Assembly (NCBI RefSeq): GCF_007971525.1
Contig: NZ_CP042437.1
Span: 2,170,001 to 2,234,000 of the forward strand
DNA: 64,000 nt
Origin: Mucilaginibacter ginsenosidivorax
Lineage (GTDB): Bacteria; Bacteroidota; Bacteroidia; Sphingobacteriales; Sphingobacteriaceae
Direction of reading: 5' to 3'
Shown here: piece by piece, positions 16,642 to 23,842 of the stretch
Layout: every line of letters begins with the position of its first letter
Numbering within the stretch: the stretch's first letter is position 1
Position numbers and translations under genes: made by a program
Notes under the pieces: generated by a model
Database searches by the model: none
What the model saw: the letters and a program-made list of their open reading frames with translations, nothing else
Told to the model about the DNA's origin: nothing

Positions 16642-16662
16642 CCATGGGTTTAAAACTCGTGG
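16642..16662. repeat. Family G palindrome downstream of the small lipoprotein
   Basis: A GGGTTTAAAACTCGTGG hairpin word like those at 15731, 17801 and 28614. It lies 48 bases after the stop and may serve as a transcription end. Confidence 0.5.
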
Positions 16663-16753
16663 CAGCTGGAAATTTAAAATTCATCTTGTAAACACTTTAT
16701 CGGGAGAGGGCTAAGATAAATCATAAATTTACGCTCATTATTTCATAGTGAAA

Positions 16754-17626
16754 ATGAACATAGCCTTAGTCAGTTACCAAAATAAAAAATTAACTCAATC
16801 GCATTTAGAAGAAGATTTTCAACTATCAAAATTCCTTGAAGCCAAAGGTTTGATTGTTAAGAGCGTAGTGTGGAACGATTGGCAAATTGATTGGAAACAA
16901 TTTGATGTTGTTATATTAAAATCGCCCTGGGATTACCATGAACATTTTGATTCATTTATATCATGGCTAAATGATTTAGATGCAGCTGGAATCAAAATAT
17001 TAAATCCACTTAAAACAGTACTATGGAATAGCGATAAGCATTATTTAGGGCAAATTGCCGACGATGGCCTACCTGTAATTCAGTCTGTATTTCTTGAGAA
17101 AGGATTGGTACCAGACCTGGCAGAATTACTTGATAAATCCTTAAGCAAAAAATTGATCATTAAACCATGCGTAAGTGCAAGCGCCAAAAATACGATGTTA
17201 CTTACCCTGGATAATGTTTCACTGTTACAGAATGCAATTAACGATCTTTTAGCACATGAAAGTTTCCTGGTTCAACCTTTTATGGAAGAAATTTTACAAG
17301 GCGAATTGTCTTTCATGTTCTTTAAAGGCAATTTTAGTCATTGTACGCTGAAAGTTCCTAAAACAGGCGACTTTAGAGTTCAAAGTGAATATGGCGGCTC
17401 CGTTCAAAAAATAAACCCAGATACTGCGCATCTTGAAACAGCCGGCAAATATGTGGAAAAGTACAGCAAAGACACTTTGTACGCCAGGGTTGATGGAATA
17501 ATATCAAATGGAACTTTTGTTTTAATGGAGCTTGAGCTTATTGAGCCATATTTGTTTTTAAACTGCCATGAGCAGGGTTTTGACAATTATTATCAGGCCT
17601 TACTTCAGTTAATAGAAAAACCTTAG
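16754..17626 (+). CDS. ATP-grasp domain protein (RimK/glutathione-synthase-like fold)
   Basis: 290 residues from the ATG at 16754; an in-frame GTG six bases earlier is the alternative. ATP-grasp enzymes ligate a carboxylate to an amine or thiol through an acyl phosphate. Features seen are the pre-grasp Rossmann half with DVVILKSPWDYHE (about 50-62), the lysine-bearing KKLIIKPCVSASAKNT strand, SFLVQPFMEEILQGELSFMFF, and the metal-binding end YARVDGIISN followed by LMELELIEPYLF. The pattern RVD...E-x-E-x-x-E-P-x-L is diagnostic of the superfamily. No peptide-substrate or maturation partner lies nearby, so the product is unknown. A perfect terminator follows. Confidence 0.8.
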   Translation: MNIALVSYQNKKLTQSHLEEDFQLSKFLEAKGLIVKSVVWNDWQIDWKQFDVVILKSPWDYHEHFDSFISWLNDLDAAGIKILNPLKTVLWNSDKHYLGQIADDGLPVIQSVFLEKGLVPDLAELLDKSLSKKLIIKPCVSASAKNTMLLTLDNVSLLQNAINDLLAHESFLVQPFMEEILQGELSFMFFKGNFSHCTLKVPKTGDFRVQSEYGGSVQKINPDTAHLETAGKYVEKYSKDTLYARVDGIISNGTFVLMELELIEPYLFLNCHEQGFDNYYQALLQLIEKP

Positions 17627-17654
17627 GTTTCATTAGTAACAATACGAAACCCGG

Positions 17655-17690
17655 AAAAATCATGGTTAACACATGTTAACCATGATTTTT
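17655..17690 (+). terminator. Intrinsic terminator of the ATP-grasp gene
   Basis: A perfect 16-bp stem: AAAAATCATGGTTAAC (17655-17670) pairs with GTTAACCATGATTTTT (17675-17690) around a four-base loop, ending in TTTTT. It lies 29 bases past the stop codon. Because A and T tracts flank both sides, it can work in both directions. Confidence 0.85.
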
Positions 17691-17800
17691 ACATAATATA
17701 TTGATTATAAACTATTTAAGTAAAAATAAACCGAAATTATGTTAACCTTTGTTAACCATGATTGCTTACAAGTTCAGCTGAAAACTGAAACCATGTTTTA

Positions 17801-18055
17801 CCACGAGTTTAAACTCGCTGCAGCGGCGTATTCGCCATAAAAGTTCGTGAATAGATGCTTCGTCCATACCCATGACATGTTGTTAATACCCCTTTGTCAT
17901 TCTGAACGGAGTGAAGAATCTGTTAACCGACATGCATCGCCGACAGAAAAGTTCGCGAATAGATCCTTCACTACGTTCAGGATGACAGTTCTCTTATTGT
18001 ATGTCATTCCCCCTTCAGAATTTCATGAAATTTTACCACTCAGCATGACAGCGGG
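17801..18055. repeat. Family G palindrome followed by a family A long element
   Basis: 17801-17820 carries the CCACGAGTTTAAACTCG word. From about 17850 to 18055 the sequence follows the element at 3960-4163: a TGTCAT...ATGACAG palindrome (17894-17988), the word GACAGAAAAGTTCG, then TTCAGAATTTCATG and TTTTACCACTCAG. It lies between convergent genes, as the first copy does. Confidence 0.8.
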
Positions 18056-18076
18056 GAAAGGATAGTTGTCTTCCCC

Positions 18077-19426
18077 TCACTCCAACCCATACTCCTTCAA
18101 CTTCCTATACAACGTAGCCACCCCAATATTCAGCAAATGGGCGGCCTCGGCACGGTTACCGTGCGTGTGGTTAAGCACGCGTTGGATATGCAGTTTCTCT
18201 ACCGATGAAAGATCGAAGGCAGAAATAGGTGCCCCCGCCTTAACCTGTTGTTGTTGAATTTCATGAGGCAGCAGGCTCTCGTCCAAAACATTGTTATCGG
18301 TGAGTATTACGGCGCGTTCAATTACGTTTTTAAACTCGCGGATGTTGCCGGGCCATGGGTAGGCTTCCAGTTTGCTTACAAACTCCTCGCTGAGCTGGTT
18401 TACCTGCTTTTTAACTTTCAGGGCAAAGTATTGCATAAAATATTCGCCCAGCAACTTGATATCTTTTTTACGCTCGCGCAAAGGGGGCAGCGTAATCTGG
18501 AAAACCGATAAACGGTAAAACAAATCCGACCGGAAATGGCCTTCGTTAATTTCGGTTTGCAGGTTGCGGTTGGTGGCAGCCAAAATGCGCACATTAACCT
18601 GCGTAGGTTTGGTATCGCCAATTTTTAAAAACTGCTGCGATTCCAGCACGCGGAGCAGTTTGGCTTGCAGATCGTGGTCGAGCTCGCCAATTTCATCTAA
18701 AAATATGGTGCCGCCTGAGGCCTCCTCAAACAGTCCTTTTTTATCTTTAACAGCCCCGGTAAATGAGCCGACTTTATGGCCAAACAGCTCGCTCTCCAGC
18801 AATTCTTTGGTAAAGGCGCTGCAGTTTACAGCCACAAACGATTTGGTATTACGGTTACTGGCCTGGTGAATGGCCTCGGCAAAAATCTCTTTCCCGGTAC
18901 CGGTTTCGCCCAATAGCAAAACAGTGGTATCGGTTAAGGCTACTTTTTGGGCCAGCTTAATTACATCGCTAATGGCGGTAGATTTGCCAATGAGCCTGTC
19001 GAACCCAAATTTCTCGTTCAGTTTACTTTGCAGCTCCAGTACCTTTTGCTGCAACAGGGCCTTGTCCATGGCTTTACTTACCAGCGGGATTATCTTTTCA
19101 TTATCATCGCCCTTGGTAATGTAATCAAAAGCACCTGCCTTAATGGCCTTTACGCCATCATTGATAGTGCCATAAGCGGTAAGTACAATTACCTCGGTAG
19201 ATGGATATGTTTTTTTGATGGTATCGGTAAGCGTAATACCATCAGTATCGGGCAGCTTAACATCACTCAAAACAACCTGAATATTCTCCTGCTGTAGCTT
19301 ACGCAACCCTTCTTTAGCAGTGCCTGCAGTAATAACTTCATGCCCTTCCAGTTGCAGAATGCGGGCCATCAGGTTACGCAGCCGTTCCTCGTCGTCAATA
19401 ATTAAAAGCTTACCTTTTTGCATCAA
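18077..19426 (-). CDS. Sigma-54-dependent response regulator (NtrC family)
   Basis: 449 residues. The receiver domain (about 5-120) has acidic pocket DDEE at 11-14 and phosphoacceptor Asp55 (LSDVKLPD). The AAA+ sigma-54 interaction domain has Walker A GETGTGKE (173-180), the sigma-54-contacting loop GSFTGA (220-225) and Walker B FLDEIGELD (242-250). A Fis-type HTH closes the protein (about 406-449). It should activate promoters with -24/-12 elements after phosphorylation by a histidine kinase. No kinase gene is adjacent; the only one in the window is the kdp-operon kinase about 12 kb away, so pairing is inferred. Start ATG at 19426; the next codon is also ATG. Confidence 0.92.
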   Translation of the reverse strand: MMQKGKLLIIDDEERLRNLMARILQLEGHEVITAGTAKEGLRKLQQENIQVVLSDVKLPDTDGITLTDTIKKTYPSTEVIVLTAYGTINDGVKAIKAGAFDYITKGDDNEKIIPLVSKAMDKALLQQKVLELQSKLNEKFGFDRLIGKSTAISDVIKLAQKVALTDTTVLLLGETGTGKEIFAEAIHQASNRNTKSFVAVNCSAFTKELLESELFGHKVGSFTGAVKDKKGLFEEASGGTIFLDEIGELDHDLQAKLLRVLESQQFLKIGDTKPTQVNVRILAATNRNLQTEINEGHFRSDLFYRLSVFQITLPPLRERKKDIKLLGEYFMQYFALKVKKQVNQLSEEFVSKLEAYPWPGNIREFKNVIERAVILTDNNVLDESLLPHEIQQQQVKAGAPISAFDLSSVEKLHIQRVLNHTHGNRAEAAHLLNIGVATLYRKLKEYGLE

Positions 19427-19440
19427 GGCAAATATGGTAA

Positions 19441-19635
19441 ATTTTGGTGAATGGTTGATTAGGTTGGATTAAGTTGATTGAGTTGGAGCGGGTTGGATTG
19501 GGTTGATTGAGTTGGTTAACTATGGGTGGTACTCGATTAACTTAACTCAGCCGAATCAACTTAATCAACCACTCACCCAATCAACTTAATCAACCACTCA
19601 CCCAATCAACTTAATCAAACACTCACCCAATCAAC
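19441..19635. repeat. 25-bp tandem repeat and inverted counterpart, family F
   Basis: Three complete 25-bp units (19554-19578, 19579-19603, 19604-19628) and a 7-base partial unit (to 19635). The third differs by one base in the word TCAACCACTCACCC. Upstream (19441-19520) the complementary wording (GGTTGGATTAAGTTGATTGAG) appears in inverted form, so the whole can fold. Similar GGTTGATTGAG words recur at 13430-13490. Confidence 0.85.
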
Positions 19636-19637
19636 AA

Positions 19638-19838
19638 CTACCAACCACTTCTCCTCACAGCCCTCACCAATCTCCTGTGCCTGCGGGCATCATAATAATC
19701 GCTGGTAACCAATATGGAATGAATTACGCCGGGAATCCAGAAAAACAGGGTTAAAAATATATTGAGTATAAATGCGCCAATGCGGCCGGTTGTGAGTATG
19801 GCCAGGGGCGGGAATAAAAAGCAAAGAAAGTATCTCAT
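19638..19838 (-). CDS. YqaE/Pmp3-family membrane peptide
   Basis: 66 residues, two TM helices (about 2-22 and 28-48), with the family words FFPPLAIL-like FLFPPLAIL and LTLFFWIPGVIHSI. The tail is rich in arginine (DARRHRRLVRAVRRSGW). The family (UPF0057, Pmp3) is linked to membrane potential and ion or cold stress in yeast and plants; its bacterial role is poorly defined. It sits alone between a tandem repeat and a thioesterase gene. Confidence 0.85.
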   Translation of the reverse strand: MRYFLCFLFPPLAILTTGRIGAFILNIFLTLFFWIPGVIHSILVTSDYYDARRHRRLVRAVRRSGW

Positions 19839-19898
19839 GGCTGTTAGTTTTTAAGCTGATACCTTTTTGACTAAGCCTGGCCGCATTTGTTACTAAAA

Positions 19899-20438
19899 TT
19901 AATCTTTCAGGTTCAGCGGCAGCTGCTCGCCAAAAAACAAGGCTTTCAATTCGGTTGCATCATTGGCAAGCATTTTTCCGCCAAGTATTAATCGCAATTG
20001 GCGGCGGCGAAGTGCTCCTTCAAACAACGCTATTTCTTCATCTGTTTCGGGCAATGATGCCGGCACCTGGGTTTTTCGTCCGTCGTTATCTAAAGCTACA
20101 AAAGTATAATAGGCCTCGTTGCTTTTTACCTTGGTACCCGAGGGAATATTTTGCGCCCAAACATCCATCCTAACTTCAACCGAAGTATTGAAAGCGCGGG
20201 TTACCCTGGCTTCTATGCTGATTACATCGCCCAGCTTTACGGGGGCCTGGAAAGATACATTATCTACCGAAGCTGTAACCACAATACGGTTGCAATGCTT
20301 TTGTGCCGATATAGCGGCGGCAATATCCATCCAGTGCAGCAGGCGCCCCCCCATCAGGTTGTTTAATGTATTGGTATCATTGGGTAATACCAGTTCATTC
20401 ATAATGGTATATGATTCTTTGGGCGATTTTCCTGTCAT
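19899..20438 (-). CDS. Acyl-CoA thioesterase (hotdog fold)
   Basis: 179-residue cytosolic thioesterase that hydrolyses acyl-CoA to free acid and CoA. The hotdog helix and catalytic Asn/Asp region are seen in LPNDTNTLNNLMGGRLLHWMD (about 17-37), with the core strand DNVSFQAPVKLGDVI and the later SNEAYYTFVALD. Length fits the YciA/BACH single-domain group, which assembles as a hexamer. The start ATG at 20438 lies 18 bases from a repeat cluster. Nothing nearby links it to a specific acyl substrate. Confidence 0.88.
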   Translation of the reverse strand: MTGKSPKESYTIMNELVLPNDTNTLNNLMGGRLLHWMDIAAAISAQKHCNRIVVTASVDNVSFQAPVKLGDVISIEARVTRAFNTSVEVRMDVWAQNIPSGTKVKSNEAYYTFVALDNDGRKTQVPASLPETDEEIALFEGALRRRQLRLILGGKMLANDATELKALFFGEQLPLNLKD

Positions 20439-20460
20439 AGTACAAATATAGGGAGAAGAG

Positions 20461-20485
20461 CCAAGAGTTAAGAATCAAGAGTTAA
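20461..20485. repeat. Simple AAGAGTTAAGAATC-type repeat
   Basis: Alternating words AAGAGTTAAG and AATCAAGAG, related to the stretches at 13622-13655 and 22947-22977. Short and non-coding. Confidence 0.5.
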
Positions 20486-20495
20486 GACAAAGGGG

Positions 20496-20617
20496 GAGCC
20501 TCACCTAAATCCTCTCCAAAGGAGAGGACTTTTATTAGCATGATGGAAATTATCGATTTTACCTAAGCATCATGCAAATCAAGAACCCTCTCCTTTGGAG
20601 AGGGCAGGGTGAGGCTC
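20496..20617. repeat. Inverted-repeat element, family B, copy 4
   Basis: Diverged pair of half-elements (GAGCCTCACC...CTCTCCAAAGGAGAGGAC and CCTCTCCTTTGGAGAGGGCAG, ending GAGGCTC), each itself a hairpin. It lies directly upstream of the LysR gene and contains the 5' end of the longest LysR reading frame, which is why a later start was chosen. Confidence 0.8.
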
Positions 20618-20647
20618 TTTTATTTTAAAACCCCTACCTTTAACCCA

Positions 20648-21547
20648 ATGATCTTCGATTTTAGGTTAAAGGTATTTTATACGGTGGCGCAGCGGCTTAG
20701 CTTTACCAAAGCGGCCAATGAACTGTTTATTACGCAGCCTGCCGTTACCAAGCATATTAAAGAATTGGAACAGCAGCTTAATGTGCAGCTGTTTAAGCGC
20801 AATGGCAACAACATTACCCTTACCGCGGCCGGTAAAGTACTGGTGCAATATGCCGATAAGATTTTCCAAACCTACAGCGCCCTCGAAACCGAACTGGCGC
20901 AGCTTAACAATATCGAAGCGGGCACATTGCACATCGGAGCCAGCACCACGGTAGCCCAAACCATATTGCCCAAAATACTGGCAATGTTTAAAAGAACTTA
21001 CCCCGAGATCACCTTCAACTTTATACAGGCCAATACCGACCAGGTATCCCAAATGATCATGGACGAAAAGCTGGACATTGCCATCATCGAAGGCTCGTCC
21101 CACTCACCCCAGCTGGCTTATTCGCCTTTTGCCAAGGATGAAATTGTATTGGTGACCAGGGCCAACAATAAGTTATCAAAAAAAGCCGAGATCAGTCCGA
21201 AACAATTATTAGATATCCCCCTTGTTTTGCGCGAAGCCGGATCGGGTACCCTTGACGTTATTTACGAGGCGTTGGCAGGCGTTCAGATCAGCCCCAAAGA
21301 TCTGAAGATCGAAATTCAGCTGGAGAGCAGTATCGCCATAAAACAGTACCTTTTATACTCAGATACCGCTACTTTCCTATCCATTCAATCTGTAGTGAGC
21401 GAGTTAAAATATAATGAGCTGAGTGTTATTGAGATAAAAGGGCTCGAGATTTTCCGCACTTTCCAGTTCATCCAGCTGCATGGCAAAAACAGTAAACTCA
21501 TTGAACTTTTTAAGCGTTTTTGCCTGGCTAATTATAACTTAAAGTAA
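20648..21547 (+). CDS. LysR-family transcriptional regulator
   Basis: 299 residues from the ATG at 20648 (MIFDFRLKVFYTVAQ); the frame can be extended to 20609, but those 13 residues come from the tail of a family B repeat. The winged HTH (about 4-63) reads LSFTKAANELFITQPAVTKHIKELEQQL. The effector domain follows from about residue 90 (GTLHIGASTTVAQTILP), with LVLREAGSGTLDVIYEAL near 190-210, as in CysB/CbbR-type members. It lies 75 bp before the ferredoxin-NADP reductase gene on the same strand and may control it. Confidence 0.9.
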   Translation: MIFDFRLKVFYTVAQRLSFTKAANELFITQPAVTKHIKELEQQLNVQLFKRNGNNITLTAAGKVLVQYADKIFQTYSALETELAQLNNIEAGTLHIGASTTVAQTILPKILAMFKRTYPEITFNFIQANTDQVSQMIMDEKLDIAIIEGSSHSPQLAYSPFAKDEIVLVTRANNKLSKKAEISPKQLLDIPLVLREAGSGTLDVIYEALAGVQISPKDLKIEIQLESSIAIKQYLLYSDTATFLSIQSVVSELKYNELSVIEIKGLEIFRTFQFIQLHGKNSKLIELFKRFCLANYNLK

Positions 21548-21622
21548 TCGTATATTACTTTATATCATTTGTTCGCTAACCGCTTTACAGCCACTTTTGA
21601 GTACTGAATTAAAGAGTAGGTT

Positions 21623-22633
21623 ATGGAACATATTGATACTGATATTTGCATTATTGGCGCTGGGCCGGTTGGTTTATTCGCGGTTTTTGAATCCGGGCTT
21701 TTAAAAATGCGCTGCCACTTGATTGATGTACTACCCCAGGTAGGTGGCCAGCTTTCCGAAATTTATCCGCACAAACCTATATACGATATCCCCGGCTACC
21801 CCGAAGTTACCGCGCAGGAATTGGTAGATAGGTTGATGGAACAAATAGCGCCCTTCCATCCCACCTTTAGCCTGGGTGAACGGGTTGAAACCCTAAATCG
21901 CCACGACGACGGATCATACACCATCCAAACTAATGATAACACTACCGTACATTGCCAAGTGGTAGTGATAGCCGGCGGCTTAGGCTGCTTTGAGCCCCGT
22001 AAACCTGAGATTGATCGCCTCATCGAATTTGAAGGCAAAGGCGTGGCCTATATGGTAAAAAATCCTGAACTGTTCCGCGACCGTAAAGTAGTTTTGGCCG
22101 GCGGCGGCGATTCTGCCCTTGATTGGGCCATCTTTTTAGCCAACGTTGCCGAACGGGTTACCCTGGTTCACCGTGGCGATACCTTCCGCGGTGTGCCCGA
22201 TTCTGCCGAGAAGGTTTTTGAACTGGCCCGCGAAGGTAAGATAGACCTGATCCTGAAATCAAATGTAGTCGCCCTGACCGGTGAGGGTCATTTGCAGGAA
22301 ATAACATTGCTGGATAGAAACAACGAGGTAAGTCACATTGCAGCCGATCACCTGATCCCGCTGTTTGGCCTTAGTCCTAAACTTGGCCCGATTGCCAATT
22401 GGGGTTTAAACATTAGCTTCTCGGCCATTGAGGTGAACACCAGGGATTACAGCACCAGCGTAGAGCGGATTTACGCCATCGGCGATATCAATACCTATCC
22501 TGGTAAACTCAAGCTGATATTATGTGGTTTCCACGAAGCAGCATTGATGGCCCAAAGCGCCTTCAAGTACGTTTACCCCGAGCAAAAATTAAGTTTTAAA
22601 TACACCACCGTTTACGGCGTAACCGAATTTTAG
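21623..22633 (+). CDS. Ferredoxin--NADP+ reductase, thioredoxin-reductase-like type
   Basis: 336-residue FAD enzyme that passes electrons between NADPH and ferredoxin. FAD-binding GAGPVG is at 13-18 and a second Rossmann motif AGGGDSALDWA binds NADPH (about 158-168). The FAD C-terminal motif YAIGDINTYPG is near residue 287. The redox-active CxxC of thioredoxin reductase is missing, which identifies the YumC/type-2 FNR group. The next gene, 2 bp after its stop codon, encodes a [2Fe-2S] ferredoxin, its likely partner. Confidence 0.92.
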   Translation: MEHIDTDICIIGAGPVGLFAVFESGLLKMRCHLIDVLPQVGGQLSEIYPHKPIYDIPGYPEVTAQELVDRLMEQIAPFHPTFSLGERVETLNRHDDGSYTIQTNDNTTVHCQVVVIAGGLGCFEPRKPEIDRLIEFEGKGVAYMVKNPELFRDRKVVLAGGGDSALDWAIFLANVAERVTLVHRGDTFRGVPDSAEKVFELAREGKIDLILKSNVVALTGEGHLQEITLLDRNNEVSHIAADHLIPLFGLSPKLGPIANWGLNISFSAIEVNTRDYSTSVERIYAIGDINTYPGKLKLILCGFHEAALMAQSAFKYVYPEQKLSFKYTTVYGVTEF

Positions 22634-22635
22634 TC

Positions 22636-22944
22636 ATGATCAACCTAACTATTGAAGACCGCAATGGCGACCGCCAGCCTGTAGAAATCCCCGAAGGCAT
22701 TAACCTGAGCCTGATGGAGGTTTTAAAGGCCTCGGAATACGATGTACTGGCCACCTGCGGTGGCATGGCCCTTTGCGCCACCTGCCACATACAGGTACTG
22801 GAAGGCCCCGAACAATACTTTCATGCCACAGATAACGAGCTCGACATGCTGGATACCCTGCCCAACGCCGACGAGCATAGCCGCCTGGCCTGCCAGATGC
22901 GGGTTACGGAGGAGATGGATGGGTTGGTGGTGAGGTTAAAATAG
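22636..22944 (+). CDS. [2Fe-2S] ferredoxin, adrenodoxin type
   Basis: 102-residue electron carrier. Cluster ligands follow the adrenodoxin pattern CX5CX2CXnC: Cys41, Cys47, Cys50 and Cys86. The segment ACQMRV after the loop is family-typical. It is co-transcribed with the FNR gene, separated by only 2 bp. Acceptors such as a desaturase, P450 or Fe-S assembly system are not in the window. Confidence 0.93.
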   Translation: MINLTIEDRNGDRQPVEIPEGINLSLMEVLKASEYDVLATCGGMALCATCHIQVLEGPEQYFHATDNELDMLDTLPNADEHSRLACQMRVTEEMDGLVVRLK

Positions 22945-22946
22945 AG

Positions 22947-22977
22947 TCAAGAGATTAGAGTCAAGAATCAAGACGAA
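22947..22977. repeat. Simple GAGTCAAGA-type repeat after the ferredoxin gene
   Basis: AGTCAAGAGATTAGAGTCAAG-like wording, again of the AAGAATCAAGA class seen at 13622 and 20461. It starts three bases after the ferredoxin stop codon. Confidence 0.5.
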
Positions 22978-23013
22978 AAACGTGTTTCGAATACATTTTA
23001 AAACCAACTTTCT

Positions 23014-23661
23014 ATGGATATAATTAAGGTGATCCAGGAAACCGCGACCTGGATAGAAAAAGTTAACAACGACTTTAATACTAACCTGTTCCGGTCTGCG
23101 GAGTTATCACCGAATTATTATTACTATCAAATTCCGGATGGTGAAAAGCTTTCGGCTGTTAACAGGATCGTTTCAGCCCGAGCGGCTTTACTGGTTGAAT
23201 CAGGAGTGGAGTTGATCCCGGTTTCGGAATTGCACAATTATGGCCGGATAATGATATTTGATCCCGATTCAACAACAACTGATGGAGCGCCCGAAGCAGA
23301 AAGCGCCTGTTATATCGATATCGGAGATTCCCCACCATGGGACACGTGGCTGGCCGTTGGAGCGCAATTAAATGGTATAAAATTTTATAAACCACAGCAT
23401 GACATTAATGCTGCCTATTTAATAGCCTGGGTGCCTAAATCACATTATTTTTATGCCAATGACGCTGTGGAGGTATCGTGTATAGGCAACTTAGCATGGG
23501 CTTCAAACGAATTTATAAGGGACAAATATGATCCGATAAAGGAATTATTCTGCAAGCCTGTTATCGTAAAGCCGGATGGGGAGCTTTTTTGTTCTGAAAA
23601 AACAAGCAGGATACTTAACGTTGTACAGCAAGAGTTGGAACGTAACTCCAAATCGTACTAA
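23014..23661 (+). CDS. Hypothetical protein, 215 aa
   Basis: Not recognised. It is soluble with no signal peptide or TM helix, and rich in aromatic residues (NYYYYQIP, SHYFYANDAVEV). The central part YIDIGDSPPWDTWLAVG and later FYKPQHDINAAYLIAWVPKS alternate beta strands and turns, which loosely recalls SUKH-type (SMI1/KNR4) immunity or adaptor folds, but no diagnostic motif is clear. It follows the ferredoxin gene by 69 bp on the same strand. No toxin gene is adjacent, so an immunity role would be speculation. Confidence 0.6.
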   Translation: MDIIKVIQETATWIEKVNNDFNTNLFRSAELSPNYYYYQIPDGEKLSAVNRIVSARAALLVESGVELIPVSELHNYGRIMIFDPDSTTTDGAPEAESACYIDIGDSPPWDTWLAVGAQLNGIKFYKPQHDINAAYLIAWVPKSHYFYANDAVEVSCIGNLAWASNEFIRDKYDPIKELFCKPVIVKPDGELFCSEKTSRILNVVQQELERNSKSY

Positions 23662-23760
23662 GACGACGTGAGCCCCCGATATGAGGTTAGCAAATCATTT
23701 TGGAGTAAGTTGGCTATCTGGAAAGTGAAAAAATGCACCCGCGCTTTTGTCTCCTGGCAG

Positions 23761-23842
23761 AGCCCCACCCAAACCCTCCCCGGAAGGGAGGGCTTCAGAA
23801 AATCAAAAAGTCTCCCCTACCGGGGGAGATTTAGAGGGGGCT
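23761..23842. repeat. Inverted-repeat element, family B, copy 5
   Basis: Half-elements 23761-23795 and about 23809-23842. The second half lies inside the 3' end of the MFS gene on the opposite strand and encodes its last residues. Confidence 0.85.

Noticed and set aside
17847..18065. 72-residue plus-strand frame
   Set aside because: Lies in the family A repeat, and its composition follows the repeat instead of a protein family.
19554..19635. Possible CRISPR array
   Set aside because: Units are contiguous with no spacers and no Cas genes are present.
23014..23661. Toxin-antitoxin or SUKH immunity assignment
   Set aside because: Only a vague fold-like impression; no adjacent toxin or polymorphic-toxin domain.
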